A stretch of DNA of 29,179 bases, from the NCBI GenBank assembly GCA_943704415.1, contig CALSCO010002504.1, positions 1-29,179 on the forward strand, read 5' to 3'. Under the pieces are notes generated by a model. The model saw nothing but the letters and a program-made list of their open reading frames with translations. It was not told where the DNA came from and searched no databases. This DNA is from Parvularia atlantis (Eukaryota; Opisthokonta; Rotosphaerida). Both the position numbers and the translations under genes were made by a program. Positions 9,816-20,870 of this stretch are shown piece after piece (position 1 is the stretch's first letter; each line of letters starts with the position of its first letter).

Positions 9816-11984
9816 ATGGCCGCCGCTGCCGTGGAGTCGGCGCGCTCACTGCTGCTCAGCGCGGCCAAGCGCACGCGCGACATGTTCCTCGCGCACTACG
9901 GCGCGCCCGTGCCCGAGGACCCGCCGAGGTGCGCCGCGTGCGCCGCGTGCGCCGCGCGTGCGTGCGCCGTCTGACGCGGCATGGCGCGCGCGAGCAGCCA
10001 GCGGCTCAAGCTGAGCAGCAAGGTCGCGGACGAGTACGCGACGGTGGTCGAGCTGCCGCCGGCCGTCGCCGCGCAGACCGCGCCCAAGCAGCCGGCCGTG
10101 GCACTGGGCCAGCAGCCGCAGGCGTCGGCGCAGTCGGAGACGGGCAAGCTGCTGGACACGATCAAAGTGTACGACGCGCTTTTCGCGTTCTCGTCGACGC
10201 GCGACGGGCTCACCACGGCGGCCTGCCGCAGCCCGGGCGCGCCCGCCAACGCGGCTGGCGGCTCGTCAGCGCTCGTACTGCGCGTGCCCGGTGCGCCGCC
10301 CGTGCCTGCGCCGCTCGGCGGGGCGCTCGTGCTGCGCAACGGCGCCGAGACGTCGCCCCTGGCCGTGGTACCGCTGCGCCAGCCCAACAAAGTGCCCAAG
10401 CCCAAGTGGCACCCGCCGTGGAAGCTCATGCGCGTGCGTGCAGCGCCCGCCGCCCGTGCTGCCGCGCGCACAGCGTCTGACGGGTGGCTGTGCGGCGCGC
10501 AGGTCATCGCGGGTCACCTCGGCTGGGTGCGCTGCGTCGCGGTCGAGCCCGGGAACGAGTGGTTCGTGACCGGCTCGGGCGACAAGACGATCAAGGTGCG
10601 CTCGGGACACGGGCACGCTGCGCTGCGACGTGACGCCCGCGGCCCGCGCAGATTTGGGACCTCGCGAGCGGGACGCTCAAGATCACGCTGACCGGCCACC
10701 TCAACTCTGTCCGCGGCGTCTGCGTGAGGTCTGTCGCGCGTGTGTACATGCATTCGCGAGTGCGCCGTGCTGACGCCGCGTCGACACAGCGACCGCCACC
10801 CGTACATGTTCAGCGTGGGCGACGACAAGCTGGTCAAGTGCTGGGACCTCGAGGTCAACAAGGTCATCCGGCACTACCACGGCCACCTGTCGGGCGTGTA
10901 CACCGCGGCGCTGCACCCGACACTGGACGTGCTCTTCACGGGCGGGCGTGACAGCACCGTGCGGGTGCGCCCGCCGCTCGCTTCGCCGGCGCTCTGTGAC
11001 GCCAGTGCGCGGCCAGGTCTGGGACATCCGCACGAAGCAGAACGTGCACGTAATGACCGGCCACAGCAACACGGTCGCTAGCATCGTCTCGCAGGCCGTG
11101 GCGCCGCAGGTCATCTCGGGCAGGTGAGCGGGTGGCGCGCTCTTGGTCCGTGCAAGCTGTTTGCTCACGCAACACGCAGCATGGACTCAACCGTGCGGCT
11201 GTGGGACCTGGCCGCGGGCAAGGTGCAGACGGTGCTCACGAATCACAAGAAGTCTGTACGCGCGCTCGCGCTCAACCTGAACGAGTGCGTGGGTCGGCTC
11301 TTTGCGCATGCGCTGCGCAGTGTGCTCACCTGATCACGCGCGCTCAGGTACACGTTCGCCTCGGGCGCGCCCGACAACATCAAACAGTGGCGCTGCCCTG
11401 AGGGCACGTTCCTGCAGAACCTCTCGGGCCACAACGCGATCATCAACACGCTCGCGATCAACGCCGACGACGTCGTCTTCTCGGGCGGTGCGTGCCTGCT
11501 GCTGCGATTGTCCCCTTGCGCTCATGCACACGCACAGCCGACAACGGCAGCATGTGCTTCTGGGACTACAAGTCGGGCTACAACTTCCAGCGCACCGAGA
11601 CGATCGTGCAGCCGGTGCGCGGCCTCGTGCAAACTGCCTGCGCGCGGCGGCTCACCGCTTGCGGCCACGTCCAGGGCTCGCTCGACTCGGAGCAGGGCAT
11701 TTTCGCCTCGGCCTTTGACCGCTCGGGGTCGCGCCTGATCACGTGCGAGGCCGACAAGTCGATCAAGATTTGGCGGGTGCGTTGCGGGCGCGCGGCGGGC
11801 GCAGTGATGCTAACGGAAAGGCCCGCCTGCGCACCTCCCCCGGCGGGGAGCAGGAGGACGACTCAGCGGTGCGTGCTCGCGCGGTTTGCGGCGGGGCTGA
11901 CGGCGGGGCTGACGCGCGCGCATGCAGACCGAGGAGACGCACCCGATAGAGTTTAAGGCGATGCTGCGCAAGTCGAGATGGTGA
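9816..11984 (+). CDS. PLRG1: pleiotropic regulator 1 / Prp46 (spliceosomal NTC WD40 protein)
   Basis: Exons: 9816-9928, 9998-10433, 10503-10595, 10652-10728, 10790-10964, 11017-11123, 11180-11284, 11348-11487, 11538-11614, 11675-11776, 11854-11868, 11928-11984. They give 498 residues. The N-terminus ([10 protein letters not shown]...GAPVP) matches the PLRG1 SLKRTHDMF...GKPVP block, and [11 protein letters not shown] precedes the propeller exactly as in animals. Seven WD40 repeats follow (about residues 190-480), with near-identical stretches such as [18 protein letters not shown] and [15 protein letters not shown]. The tail [10 protein letters not shown] matches TEETHPVSWK. PLRG1 is a core Prp19/CDC5L complex subunit needed for spliceosome activation. 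A 15-nt microexon encodes EDDSA. Intron 1 has a GAGCAG tandem acceptor and a repeated gtgcgccgc unit near its donor. Confidence 0.97.
11854..11868 (+). other. PLRG1: 15-nt microexon of PLRG1
   Basis: The five codons GAG GAC GAC TCA GCG (EDDSA) are bounded by an acceptor (gggagcag) and a donor (gtgcgt). They supply exactly the residues that human PLRG1 has between the last WD repeat and TEETHP (EDDTA). Skipping it would keep the frame but remove the conserved acidic link. Confidence 0.85.
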
Positions 11985-12206
11985 ACGTGCACTTTGTGTC
12001 CTTGTCGCGCCGCCGCACGAAAAGCAAGAGATCGCCGCAGCCGCACGCCGACGCATGACCGCTGGCTCACTAAGGTCGTTCCGGGCCTGTTTCATCGGCG
12101 CCGAGGACGCGGCGCGCAACACGGCAGAGCTTGTACTGTGCGTAACTCAGCTGAAGCCCATAGGACCTACATATCATCCTATTTGAAGTTTGCAGTAGAA
12201 CCCACG
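11985..12206. other. PLRG1-CLPB intergenic spacer
   Basis: These 222 bases lie between two plus-strand genes. The last 50 bases are relatively AT-rich (catatcatcctatttgaag) and sit just upstream of the CLPB ATG. The ending tttgcag looks like a splice acceptor, so a 5' UTR intron is possible. I see no RNA gene or reading frame worth calling. Confidence 0.4.
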
Positions 12207-14717
12207 ATGTACACGCGTGCATTGCGCGCGTCGCTGGCGGTGCGCTCGGCCGCGGCGCGCGCCCTGAGCACGGCGCCGGCCGTGGCGACGCGCGAGCGCA
12301 GACACGGGTGCGTGGCGTGCTCGCGTGTGCGGCCGCGCGCGATGACGCTGACCGCGCACGTGGCGCAGGCCGAGACAGCGCGCCGGCGCGGCAGCGGTCG
12401 CGGCTGCTGCTGCTGCTGCTGCGGCGGCGGCGGCGGCGGCGGCGTGGGCCGGCCAGCAGCAGCTGCTCGGCGACGCCCCGCCGGTCGCGGGTGACGGCAG
12501 CAGCCTCAGCGGCGGGCAGCCGCCGCGCCAGAGCGAGTTCCGCGCGGCGCTCCTGCGGAACGACCTCGCGGCTCTGACCACGTGCGCCCGCTACTGCTGC
12601 TGCAGCTGCTGCAGCTGCTGCTGCTCCGGGTGGCGCTGACGGGCGCGCGGCACGCAGCATGAGCCAACAGGCCGAATTTGTGGGCGTGAACGCGCGCTCG
12701 GCGCTCGGCTGGTGCCCCGTGCACTTTGCCGCAATGACCGGCAACCTGCCGATGCTGCAGCTCCTCGTGCGCATGGGCGCCGACGTCAACGCGCGCGACG
12801 AGCACGACCAGTACCGCCTCTCGGTCACCGACTACTTTGCCGAGCACGGGCGTATCCTCACCGCCGACCAGGCGCGCCAGATGTTTGTGAGCCCCGAGGG
12901 CGCGCGTGTTCCCTCGCTCGGCGCAACGCCGCTGCACTACGCCGTGCTGACGCGCAGCGAGGTGCGTCCGATGCACGTGCACGCGGCCGGTGCTGACCCG
13001 CACGCGCGCACTGCCAGCCGGTCGTGCGCTTCCTGGTCGAGCAGGGCGCCGACCCGACCATCACCGACCGGAGCGGCCACACTGCGCTCGATCTGGCCGC
13101 GCCCGAGACGGCGCAGGTGTTCGGGCCTGTGATCGATAAGGCGCGCGCGGCGTACCTGCAGTCGCAGCGCGAGCGCGAGCGTGAGCTGCGGCGCAAATGT
13201 GCGTGTGCTGCCGCCGGCAGTCTATGCGCGGCTGAGGCGGTACATGCGCGCACAGACCCGCTCGAGGATGTGCTCAAGCGCAACATTGTCGGGCAGCTCG
13301 GCCCGATCCAGTCAGTCGCCGCGGCCATTCGGCGCCGCCAGAACGGCTGGCAGGACACGGATCACCCGCTCGTCTTCCTCTTCCTCGGCTCGTCGGGCAT
13401 CGGCAAGACCGAACTGGCCAAGCAGATGGCGGCGTACCTGCACCCCAACAACCCGAACGTGCGTAGCACGCACCGTTTGCTTGCTCACGGGCGCACTCAC
13501 CACGTGCGGGACAGGGCTTCGTTCGCATCGACATGAGCGAGTACCAGGAGAAGCACGAGGTCGCCAAGTTCATCGGTGCACGCTGCTGCTACACATGCGC
13601 GCTTGTGCTCACCGCACACGCAGGCTCGCCGCCCGGCTACGTCGGCCACGAGAGCGGCGGCCAGCTGACCGAGCGCCTGCGCGCGTGTCCGAACGCGGTC
13701 GTGCTGCTGGACGAGGTCGAGAAGGTGTGCGCCGTGCTCCACCGACCGCACGGCTGCGCTCACTGCACGGCCGCAGGCGCACCCGGACGTGCTGACGATC
13801 ATGTTGCAGCTGTTTGACGAGGGCCGGCTAACGGACGGCAAGGCGCGGCCGCCCGCTCGCTGATCACCATGCGCGACCGACGGCTGACGCGCGCTGCGGC
13901 AGGGCCAGACGATCATCTGCAAGGACGCCATCTTTGTGATGACATCGGTGCGGCGCGTGTGCCTGGCGGGAAGTGCTGTGACTCACGTGGGCGCTCGCAC
14001 GGCTCAGAACCTTGCCCAGCGCGAAATCGGCGACGAAGGCCAGGGCCTGCGCGAGCAGGCCGAGCGCCAGGCCGGGCTCACCGGCGTCCCGACGGATGAG
14101 AGTGAGACGTAACGCGCGCGCCGCTCTTCGCTCAGGGGTCTGACGCGACGCACCCGCAGCGACGGCGCTGTCAAAGCTGTTTGTCGACGACGTCGTGCTG
14201 CCGATCCTCAGCCGCCACTTCCGGCGCGATGAGTTTATCGGGCGCATCAACGAGATCCTGTTCTTCCTCCCGTTCGACCAGGCCGAGAAGATCGCGATTG
14301 CGCGCCGTGAGCTGCAGCTCTGGCAGAAGCAGGTGCCGCGCTGCTCCTTCGCCGCCAGACAGCACGCAGCCTGATCGCTGCTTCCTTGCAGGCCAGCGAC
14401 CGCCACGGCATCACGCTCACGTGGGACGACGCCGTGCTCGACAACATCATCCGCGGCTACAACATGCGCTACGGCGCGCGCTGGATCAAGCACGAAGGCA
14501 CGGCGCAGCACGCTCGCATGCACACACGGCCTGACGCGCACGCGCGCGCGGGGCAGTCGAGAAGCGCATCATCAACCAAGTGGCCAGGGCGCACGAGCTC
14601 GACCAAGTCACGGCCGGCGGCAAGGTGCACGTCGGCGTCGACGACCAGGGCAAGATCGTGATCAAGTGCACGCCGGGCGAGGCCCCTGCGCCGAAGAAGC
14701 GCAGCTTCCTCTTTTGA
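12207..14717 (+). CDS. CLPB: mitochondrial ankyrin-AAA+ disaggregase CLPB (Skd3 type)
   Basis: Exons: 12207-12307, 12369-12581, 12658-12961, 13018-13198, 13256-13458, 13515-13575, 13624-13724, 13777-13842, 13903-13947, 14008-14101, 14160-14332, 14392-14497, 14557-14717. They give 602 residues. The N-terminus [20 protein letters not shown] is a textbook mitochondrial presequence (Arg/Ala, no acid). A poly-Ala tract follows, then ankyrin repeats (about 100-250; e.g. [20 protein letters not shown]), then one AAA+ module. The module has Walker [10 protein letters not shown] (Lys317), pore loop GYVG and Walker B VVLLDE (Glu385). The end is the Clp D2-small domain with [17 protein letters not shown]. 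Order and sequence follow human CLPB, which disaggregates proteins in the mitochondrial intermembrane space. Two introns, 13843-13902 and 14498-14556, seem to have GC donors; neither contains any GT. The gene converges on PPP1R21 with 48 bp between stops. Confidence 0.96.
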
Positions 14718-14765
14718 TGAGTAATGCCTCTGTGCACTGTGAGCTTTTCTGCACATCCACGTTCG
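14718..14765. terminator. 48-bp tail-to-tail gap between CLPB and PPP1R21
   Basis: The stop of CLPB (+) ends at 14717 and the stop of PPP1R21 (-) is at 14766-14768. Both 3' UTRs and polyadenylation sites must overlap the opposite gene, so the two mRNAs are likely complementary at their 3' ends. I see no canonical AATAAA. Confidence 0.5.
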
Positions 14766-17700
14766 TCAGCTGCGCACGCGTCGCGGGCTCGGGTTGGAAC
14801 CCGCGCCGCCCGAAGCGGCCGGCCGGGCGCTCGTGGCGGCGGACGATCGCCGGTCGAGCTCTTCCTGCTGCAGTGGCCGTGAGCGGCACCGTCACGGCGC
14901 ACCCTGCGCGTGTCTCGCGCTCACCTGCGCCGTCAACTGGCTGTTGAGCGTGAAGATGTGCTCGGTCATCATCGTCAGCTGTGACGAGTAGTTCTTCTCG
15001 GTTGTCGCGAGCTTGTCCTGCGGACGCACGGCTCAGCGTGCTGTTGCGGTCGCCCGCGCCGCCGCACCTGGATGTCGACCACCTCCTGGTTGGCCTTGCG
15101 CAGAGCGCTTTCGAGGCGCGCGCGCTCGGCCGCCGACAGCTCCAAGTCAGTTCGGGTCTTGTCGAGGAGCGACTTGTAGCGCTGTGCCGAGCCATCGGCA
15201 CGCTGGAGCTGCGCGCGCGTGTGCGCGCAACGCCGCGTCAGCCGATGCCACCTCTGCGTCAGGCCCGACCGCACCTGCACGTTGAGCTGCTGAATCTTCG
15301 TCTCAAAGTGCTTCTTGATCATGCTCTCGCGCATGGTCTGGTCGCGCGGCACGGGCACGAACGGCTGCGAGACCACCACCGCGCGTCAGTCGAACACAAG
15401 CAAATCACTGCAAGCACCGCACATAGGTTGCGCCGTCGATCGTGTCCGTCACGACGATGGACGACTCGCGCTCGGCCGCGGTGCCATTGACGTGCGGCTG
15501 ACTGCGCGCGCGCTGTGCGTCTGCGCCCGGCCGCGACATGAGCCCCCTGCACCCTGAGCGGCGGGGCACGGGCACCTGACGTCGTGCGCCGGTCCTTGGC
15601 CGAGGCTGACGAAGCGGCGCGCAAGCTGAGAATGTCGGCGAGGTAGTGCTGCGCACGCGCGTGTACGTCCACGTGAGGCACGCTCACGCGTCCGGTGCGC
15701 GCGCGGACCTCCGCCTCGTCGACCGCGCCGGCGTCGGCATCCGTCTTGTCTTGGGTGTCAGGCTGTGTCGACGCGAGCAGGTCTGCCCACGCGCGCGATG
15801 CGCCCTCGATCGGCGCGGACCCTGCCAGTGCGCGCGAGATTGTGAGTGTTCGTTCACGCGCCTGTGCGCTTCACGGACGCACCTCCGCTGACCGAGGACG
15901 ACGACGACGCCTGCACGAGCGGCTCGTCCATCAGGCTCGTCAGGCCGCCGCCGCTCACAGGCGCTGCAGGCGCGGCCGGTGCTGGGGAACTCGCGGCGGG
16001 CTCGCTCCACGACAGGTCGAGCAGGTGTTCGATGGAGCCTGTCTCGACAGCCGACCGCAGGGGCGACGACGGCGGCTCGGTGACGACGACAGCGGCAGCA
16101 AGCGGCGCGGCGACAGGCGGCGAGCTGACGAACGCGACGTCGCCCCAGACCGCAAAGTCGTCACCCGCACGGCCCTTGGCCACCAGTGGCGTAATGTCTG
16201 CAGGCTCGGCGGCCGCACCAGAGTCGCCCGAGACGATCTTGCCGCTGTCTAGTGCCGACACAGGCGCCGAGTCGGCTTCGGGCGCGGTGCTCGTTGCGCT
16301 CTCCTGCGCCGTCTCTGCGGTGACCTGCTTGAGCTGCCGCACGGCCAGCGTGAGCCGAATCGAGCATGTGCCGACACGCGCCCACGACGTGCCTGCTGCC
16401 GCAGCGACTTGAGGTCGGCCTGCACGGTGTGCCGCTGCCGCTCGAGCAGCGCCAGCTGCGCGTCCTTCTGCGCCTGGGCGGCGCGCAGGTCCGACAGCTG
16501 CGCCTGCATCTCGCGCAGCTGCTTATCCTGTGCATCGCGCGCTCAGCACCAACCACGCCGGGCACGAACCGGCGCGGCATGCCTGCGTCGCAACCAGCGC
16601 GTGCTGCCGCGCGGCGTCCTCGCGTGCCGCCGCTACCTCGCCCTGCATCTGCACAAGGGCACGGTGGCTGTCGGCCTTGATCGCACCGAGCTGCGCCGTC
16701 AGCCGGTCGCGCTCGCTCGTCAGCGTTGCGGCCGTCGTCTGCCGCACGACGTTGGCATCGCAAAAGAGCAGCTGACGGCGACGCACCAGCGCCGCCGAGT
16801 GCTCCGCCTGTAACTTGCGCAGCTGCGCCTCGACCTGCGCCACCGCCACCTTGTGCTCGGCAGCTTTGGCCTGGTGGATCGTCTGCTCCAGCAGCAGGTC
16901 CTCCTTCTGCTGCTCGACGATCTTGAGCCGGTCTGTGAAGGGACGCCGTGGTGAGCCGCCCATGCAGCGCGCCGCAATGCGCGCGGCACACCCGTCAGCA
17001 TCTGGATGCGCTTCGTCAGGTCGGCGTGGTCACGCGTCACCAACTCGCGCTCCTGGCGCATGCGCAGCGCATCCTCGTACGGCACCGACTCGGCCGGTGG
17101 CTGGCCAGGGCGCGCGCGGGCGGGGATTTCAGCACACACCGCAAGCACTAGTCGCACACTCCGCACCATCGCCCCAAGCAGCGTCATGTACTTGCGCGCG
17201 CGCTCCTCCATGCGTGCGAGCAGTGGCGCCACGGCCGCCGTGTCGAGCGCGCTGACGGGCACGCCGTGCGCCCAGGTCTTGGTCGTGCGCGCGAGGATGA
17301 GCGTCACCGTGTGCTCGACCAACGCGCGGAGCGGTGCTGCGTCGGCAGTGCGTGAGAGGCCCGCCGATGCGGTGTCGCGAGACACACGCAGCGCGGCGGC
17401 CAGCGTCCCGATCGCGAGCACGATCTGGTCGTTGGTCGAGCGGTTCTCGGCCGAGAGGCTGGCCAGGTGGCGGTTCTCGTGCGTGAGCTTGGACGAGGTC
17501 TGGAGCGAAAACTCTGCAAGCGAGCGGTGCCGTCAGCGGACGCCACGCAGGCCCTGTGCGTGCAGAGCACACCCTTGGCGACCCTCGCTAGGGCGTCGTA
17601 CAGCGCCCAGGACGGCGCGTCGACGAGCTGCCGGCAAAGGACGGCCATCTTGCCGAGCGACTCGACCATGAGCGCGTTGCGCGCCTTGGTCGCGGGCGAG

Positions 17701-19399
17701 CACTGCTCGGCGTCCGACTCCTGCGCGGGGCCTCAGCGTGAGCTGCCACGTCGACGGCGCAGCGACAGACCTCCTGCAGGGCGCGACTTTGCAGCGTCGC
17801 CAGCTGCTCCAGGTGGGCAAAGAGCCGGGTCGCCGCGGCCGCACTCGCGCTGTAGACGGCCTGAGGGCTCCTGAGCGTAGACCCTGCTGCCGCCGTCAGA
17901 CGGCGCGACCGCGGGGGGCGCGCTCTCCGTCCACGCCACCTTCCGCCCCGCCGCGCAGGAATCGGTCGACGTCGCGCTGCAGCTGCACGAAGTCGTCGGT
18001 GCGCCCGAGCGCGTCGTACAGCTGTGCGCGGCAGTTTGAGCGCGGTACCACTGCCGCGCGGTCGCGGCGCGCACCTCGACGCTGACCGGGCTCATGGTCA
18101 CGTCGCTCGACGCCTCCATCAGCCGCCCGAGCTTGACGCGCGAGGCGTCCTGGTACGTCCTGAGCGAGGTCGCGACCTGCTGCCACTGGAACATGGTCTT
18201 GCGGATGGCCTCGAGCACCTCGTACTGCGCCGCGCACGTGAGGCCCGCAGTCGCGCGTCTGTTGTCGAGCGTGCCTGCGACTCGACATCAAACGGCGGCA
18301 GGTTGAGGCAGTTGTACGCGGGCAGGAGCGTGTCGTTGAACGGGATGCGCTCGCCGATCGTCCGGTTGGCCGCGACCAGCTCCGTCTCGAGCTGCACCGA
18401 CTGGTCGCGCAGCTTGGTGACGGTGTCCTTGGCCTGCTCGACGGTTCTACGTGGACCGGGCGCGCGTCGGCGCCTCTCGCTGCTGTCGCAGCGGCGCAGG
18501 GCCGCGCACCTCATCAGCATCTGGCGCGTCTCGTCGAGCTGCTGCTCGGCCGTCTTCTGCTGCGTCTGCGCTTCCTCGAGCCGGCGCATCAGCTCGGCGA
18601 CCTTCTTGCGTCCCGTCGCCTGCGACCTCGCGGCTGCTGAGACTGTGCGTGCGTGGGCGTACGAGCTGGTTGGCGCGTCACCTCGCTATCGATCAGCTGC
18701 GCGCGCAGATTGGCCAGCTCCTCCTCGAGCCGACGCGTGGTCTGCGCGTGCTCGCGCCGCATGTCGGCGATGGTCGAGTGCAGTGTCTCTGCGGCACCGG
18801 GCGGACGGGTGAGCGCCAGGGGCGACCCCGCGCCGCGTCACGCACCGTTCTCGGCGATCTTGGCGTTGAGGTCGTCGGCCGTGGCCTGCAGCGCCTCCTT
18901 CGACTGCAGCAGCTCCTTCTTGCTGCCGCCACCGCCGAGCCACGACGACGAGCGCTCGGCCTTCTGCGCACACGGCCGCGCGCGCGTCGGCAGGCCGCGT
19001 CGGCGCGTCGCCGCGTGTGCGCCCCGCGCACCACGGCAGTGATCTCGGCCTGCAGCTGCGTCGTCAGTTTGGTCAGGCGCTCCTGGTGGAACGTGAGCAA
19101 GTCCATGTCCTGCGCTTGCTGCGGCACGGCGGCGGCCGCGGCGGTGGTCAGCGGCGGCGGGCGTGAGGAGCAGAGGCGCGTGCCTTGCGCAGCTGCTGAT
19201 CCTTCGTCTTGACCGTGTTCTCGAGCGCCGCCTGCTGCTCCTGCGTCGTGAGGATGCCCTTGCGCAGCACCGAGTTTTGCGCCTTGAGCGTCGTGTACTC
19301 CTGCGCCAGCCGCTGGTACTTGTCGACCAGCGCCGCGTGGGCCGCGGTCGACGTCGCCAACGGCGGCGAGCCAACGTCGTTTGGTGACGGTGACGACAT
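14766..19399 (-). CDS. PPP1R21: PPP1R21 (KLRAQ-domain) ortholog, early-endosome coiled-coil protein
   Basis: Exons (minus): 19399-19184, 19118-19032, 18963-18846, 18788-18682, 18619-18510, 18446-18275, 18224-18075, 18021-17935, 17860-17771, 17720-17573, 17513-16992, 16932-16595, 16527-16393, 16333-15883, 15821-15709, 15648-15581, 15501-15423, 15364-15275, 15208-15068, 15017-14925, 14867-14766. They give about 1,138 residues (human 780). Landmarks in the human order: YQRLAQEYTTLKAQNSVLRK near the N-terminus (the KLRAQ block), GERIPFNDTLLPAYNCLN, ESVPYEDAL, ESMIKKHFETKIQQLNVQ and TTEKNYSSQLTMMTEHIF near the end. Most of the rest is coiled coil. An Ala/Ser/Pro-rich insert (exon 14, about 150 residues) accounts for much of the extra length. 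In animals PPP1R21 is a subunit of the FERRY complex, a Rab5 effector linking mRNA to early endosomes, and also binds PP1. At least two introns (19119-19183, 16334-16392) look GC-AG. An in-frame 39-nt stretch in exon 11 (about 17101-17139) may be another intron. Confidence 0.9.
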
Positions 19400-19488
19400 T
19401 CGACTTGAAGTGCAAGGACGGCAGGCCTATCTGGTGGCCCGCTCACGCGCACGCGCGCGCCGCTACGGTCTTGCTGTTGTGCGGCGGC

Positions 19489-20870
19489 TCACGCAAAAAA
19501 CACGACAAAGACGATGAAGAACAGGATGACGACGCCAAAGACCTTGAGCATGAGCGCGCGGTTGGACCCGATCCCCTGCAGGTACTTGAGCAGCTGCTTC
19601 TGCGCCGCGTCGACGTTGTGCTCGATGTCGTCCACGTTGGCGTCGATGCTGCATCGCGCGCAGCCAGTCAGCCACGGCACGCCAGCCGCGCACACCGGCG
19701 CTCGCACCGCTGGATCTGCTCGCCCTGCTCCGCGACCAGCGTCGCCAGCTGCTGGAAGATGGTCCCGAGCTGCGCAATCGTCGACTCGATGTTCTGGATT
19801 TCCTCCAGTCGGCTCTCGCTGTACGTGTCCTGCGGCTGGGAGTGAGCACGCGGAGCCAGGAGCATGCGCGGCGCGCCCCGTGCCTGCTGCGGCGTCATCG
19901 TCATCTGCAGCTGTTGCCCGGACGCGGGCCCGAGGTCGATCGCGACGTAGTCGGACGCCGGCGTGGCCGCGGCAGCGCCCGCGCCACCGCCCGGCTTCTC
20001 GGGCCGCCGGTACAGCGCCGAGGTCGCTGAGCCGTTGGGGGCCTTGGCCGATGCCGCAGGCACGAGCGCACCCGTCCCGGCCGAGAACTGCTCGCGGCGG
20101 TCCTTCTGCGACTTCATGTTCTGCGTGCGACACCGCGACGGTCAGCATGAGGCGGCAGGCACGCGCGGCGGGTGTGCGCGGCGTGCCTGCGTGCGCAGCT
20201 CGAGCACGTCCTTGAACACGTTGGACGTGCTCGCGAGGCGCGACTGGAGCGAGATGACGACGCTGTTGGAGTGGTCGTCGGCCTGCTTGGACGCCGCGCC
20301 CTGGCCCTTTTGGCGCACCATGAGCAGGCGCAGGCGGTCTGCCAGCGGCGTTAGCTAACAGCCGCCACGCACGCCGGCCGCGCACCGATGTTCTGGTTGA
20401 GCGCGGCCAGGTCCTGTTTCACGATGTACGTCAACTCCTGGATCTCGACCGGCCGGTCGTCAAAGAGCGACTTCTTCTTGACGACTGCGCCGCCGTGTGC
20501 GCGCAGCGCAAGACTTCGTCAGTGCCACGCGTGCACAGGCCCGCCCGCTGCGCCGCCCACGCCGCAGCCCCCCCCCCCCCGCCGGGCCACGCACGCTTCG
20601 TCAGCTTCTCCAGCTTGGCCACGGTCCCGTTCAGCTCGCGGCCGATGGCCGCCGCGGCCCGCGCGAACTCGGAGCGCGGGTTGAGCGGTCGGCGCCGGTC
20701 TTGGACGGCGCGTGCGAGCGCGTGTCGTCAGCCGAGCGGTGCGCACACGCGGGCAAGCAGCAGCAGTCGCACGCACCGGCACCGCCCGACACGGCCGCGA
20801 CGGCCAGCGGCGACTGGCGCGCGCGCGCGGCCTCGACGATGGCGAGGAACTCGGCCGTGCGGTCGCGCAT
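19489..20870 (-). CDS. STX5: syntaxin-5 / Sed5 Qa-SNARE
   Basis: Exons (minus): 20870-20777, 20699-20595, 20484-20386, 20338-20187, 20120-19708, 19648-19489. They give 340 residues, or 324 if the probable 48-nt intron 19836-19883 is removed (human 355). The start MRDRTAEF matches the conserved syntaxin-5 CRDRTQEF, which fixes the ATG. Habc-region blocks KKKSLFDDRPVEIQELTY and SNSVVISLQSRLA follow, then the DRREQFS linker and the Qa-SNARE helix (IQNIESTIAQLGTIFQQLA...EQIQRID). A C-terminal anchor (VFGVVILFFIVFVVFFA) ends the protein. Sed5/STX5 drives ER-Golgi and intra-Golgi fusion. The intron 20121-20186 appears to use CAG|GCACGC, and the intron 20485-20594 carries a run of 13 C on the plus strand. 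Its start lies 29 bp from the divergent RS gene, and its end 89 bp before the PPP1R21 start. Confidence 0.96.
20568..20580. repeat. 13-nt homopolymer C run in a STX5 intron
   Basis: A run of thirteen C on the plus strand (G on the coding strand) lies within the second STX5 intron. Its length may be unreliable in assembly but it does not touch coding sequence. Confidence 0.8.

Noticed and set aside
12590-12640. CTG/CAG-rich stretch as a coding poly-Leu or poly-Gln tract
   Set aside because: It lies between a good donor at 12582 and a good acceptor at 12655-12657, and removing it restores the CLPB frame, so it is intronic.
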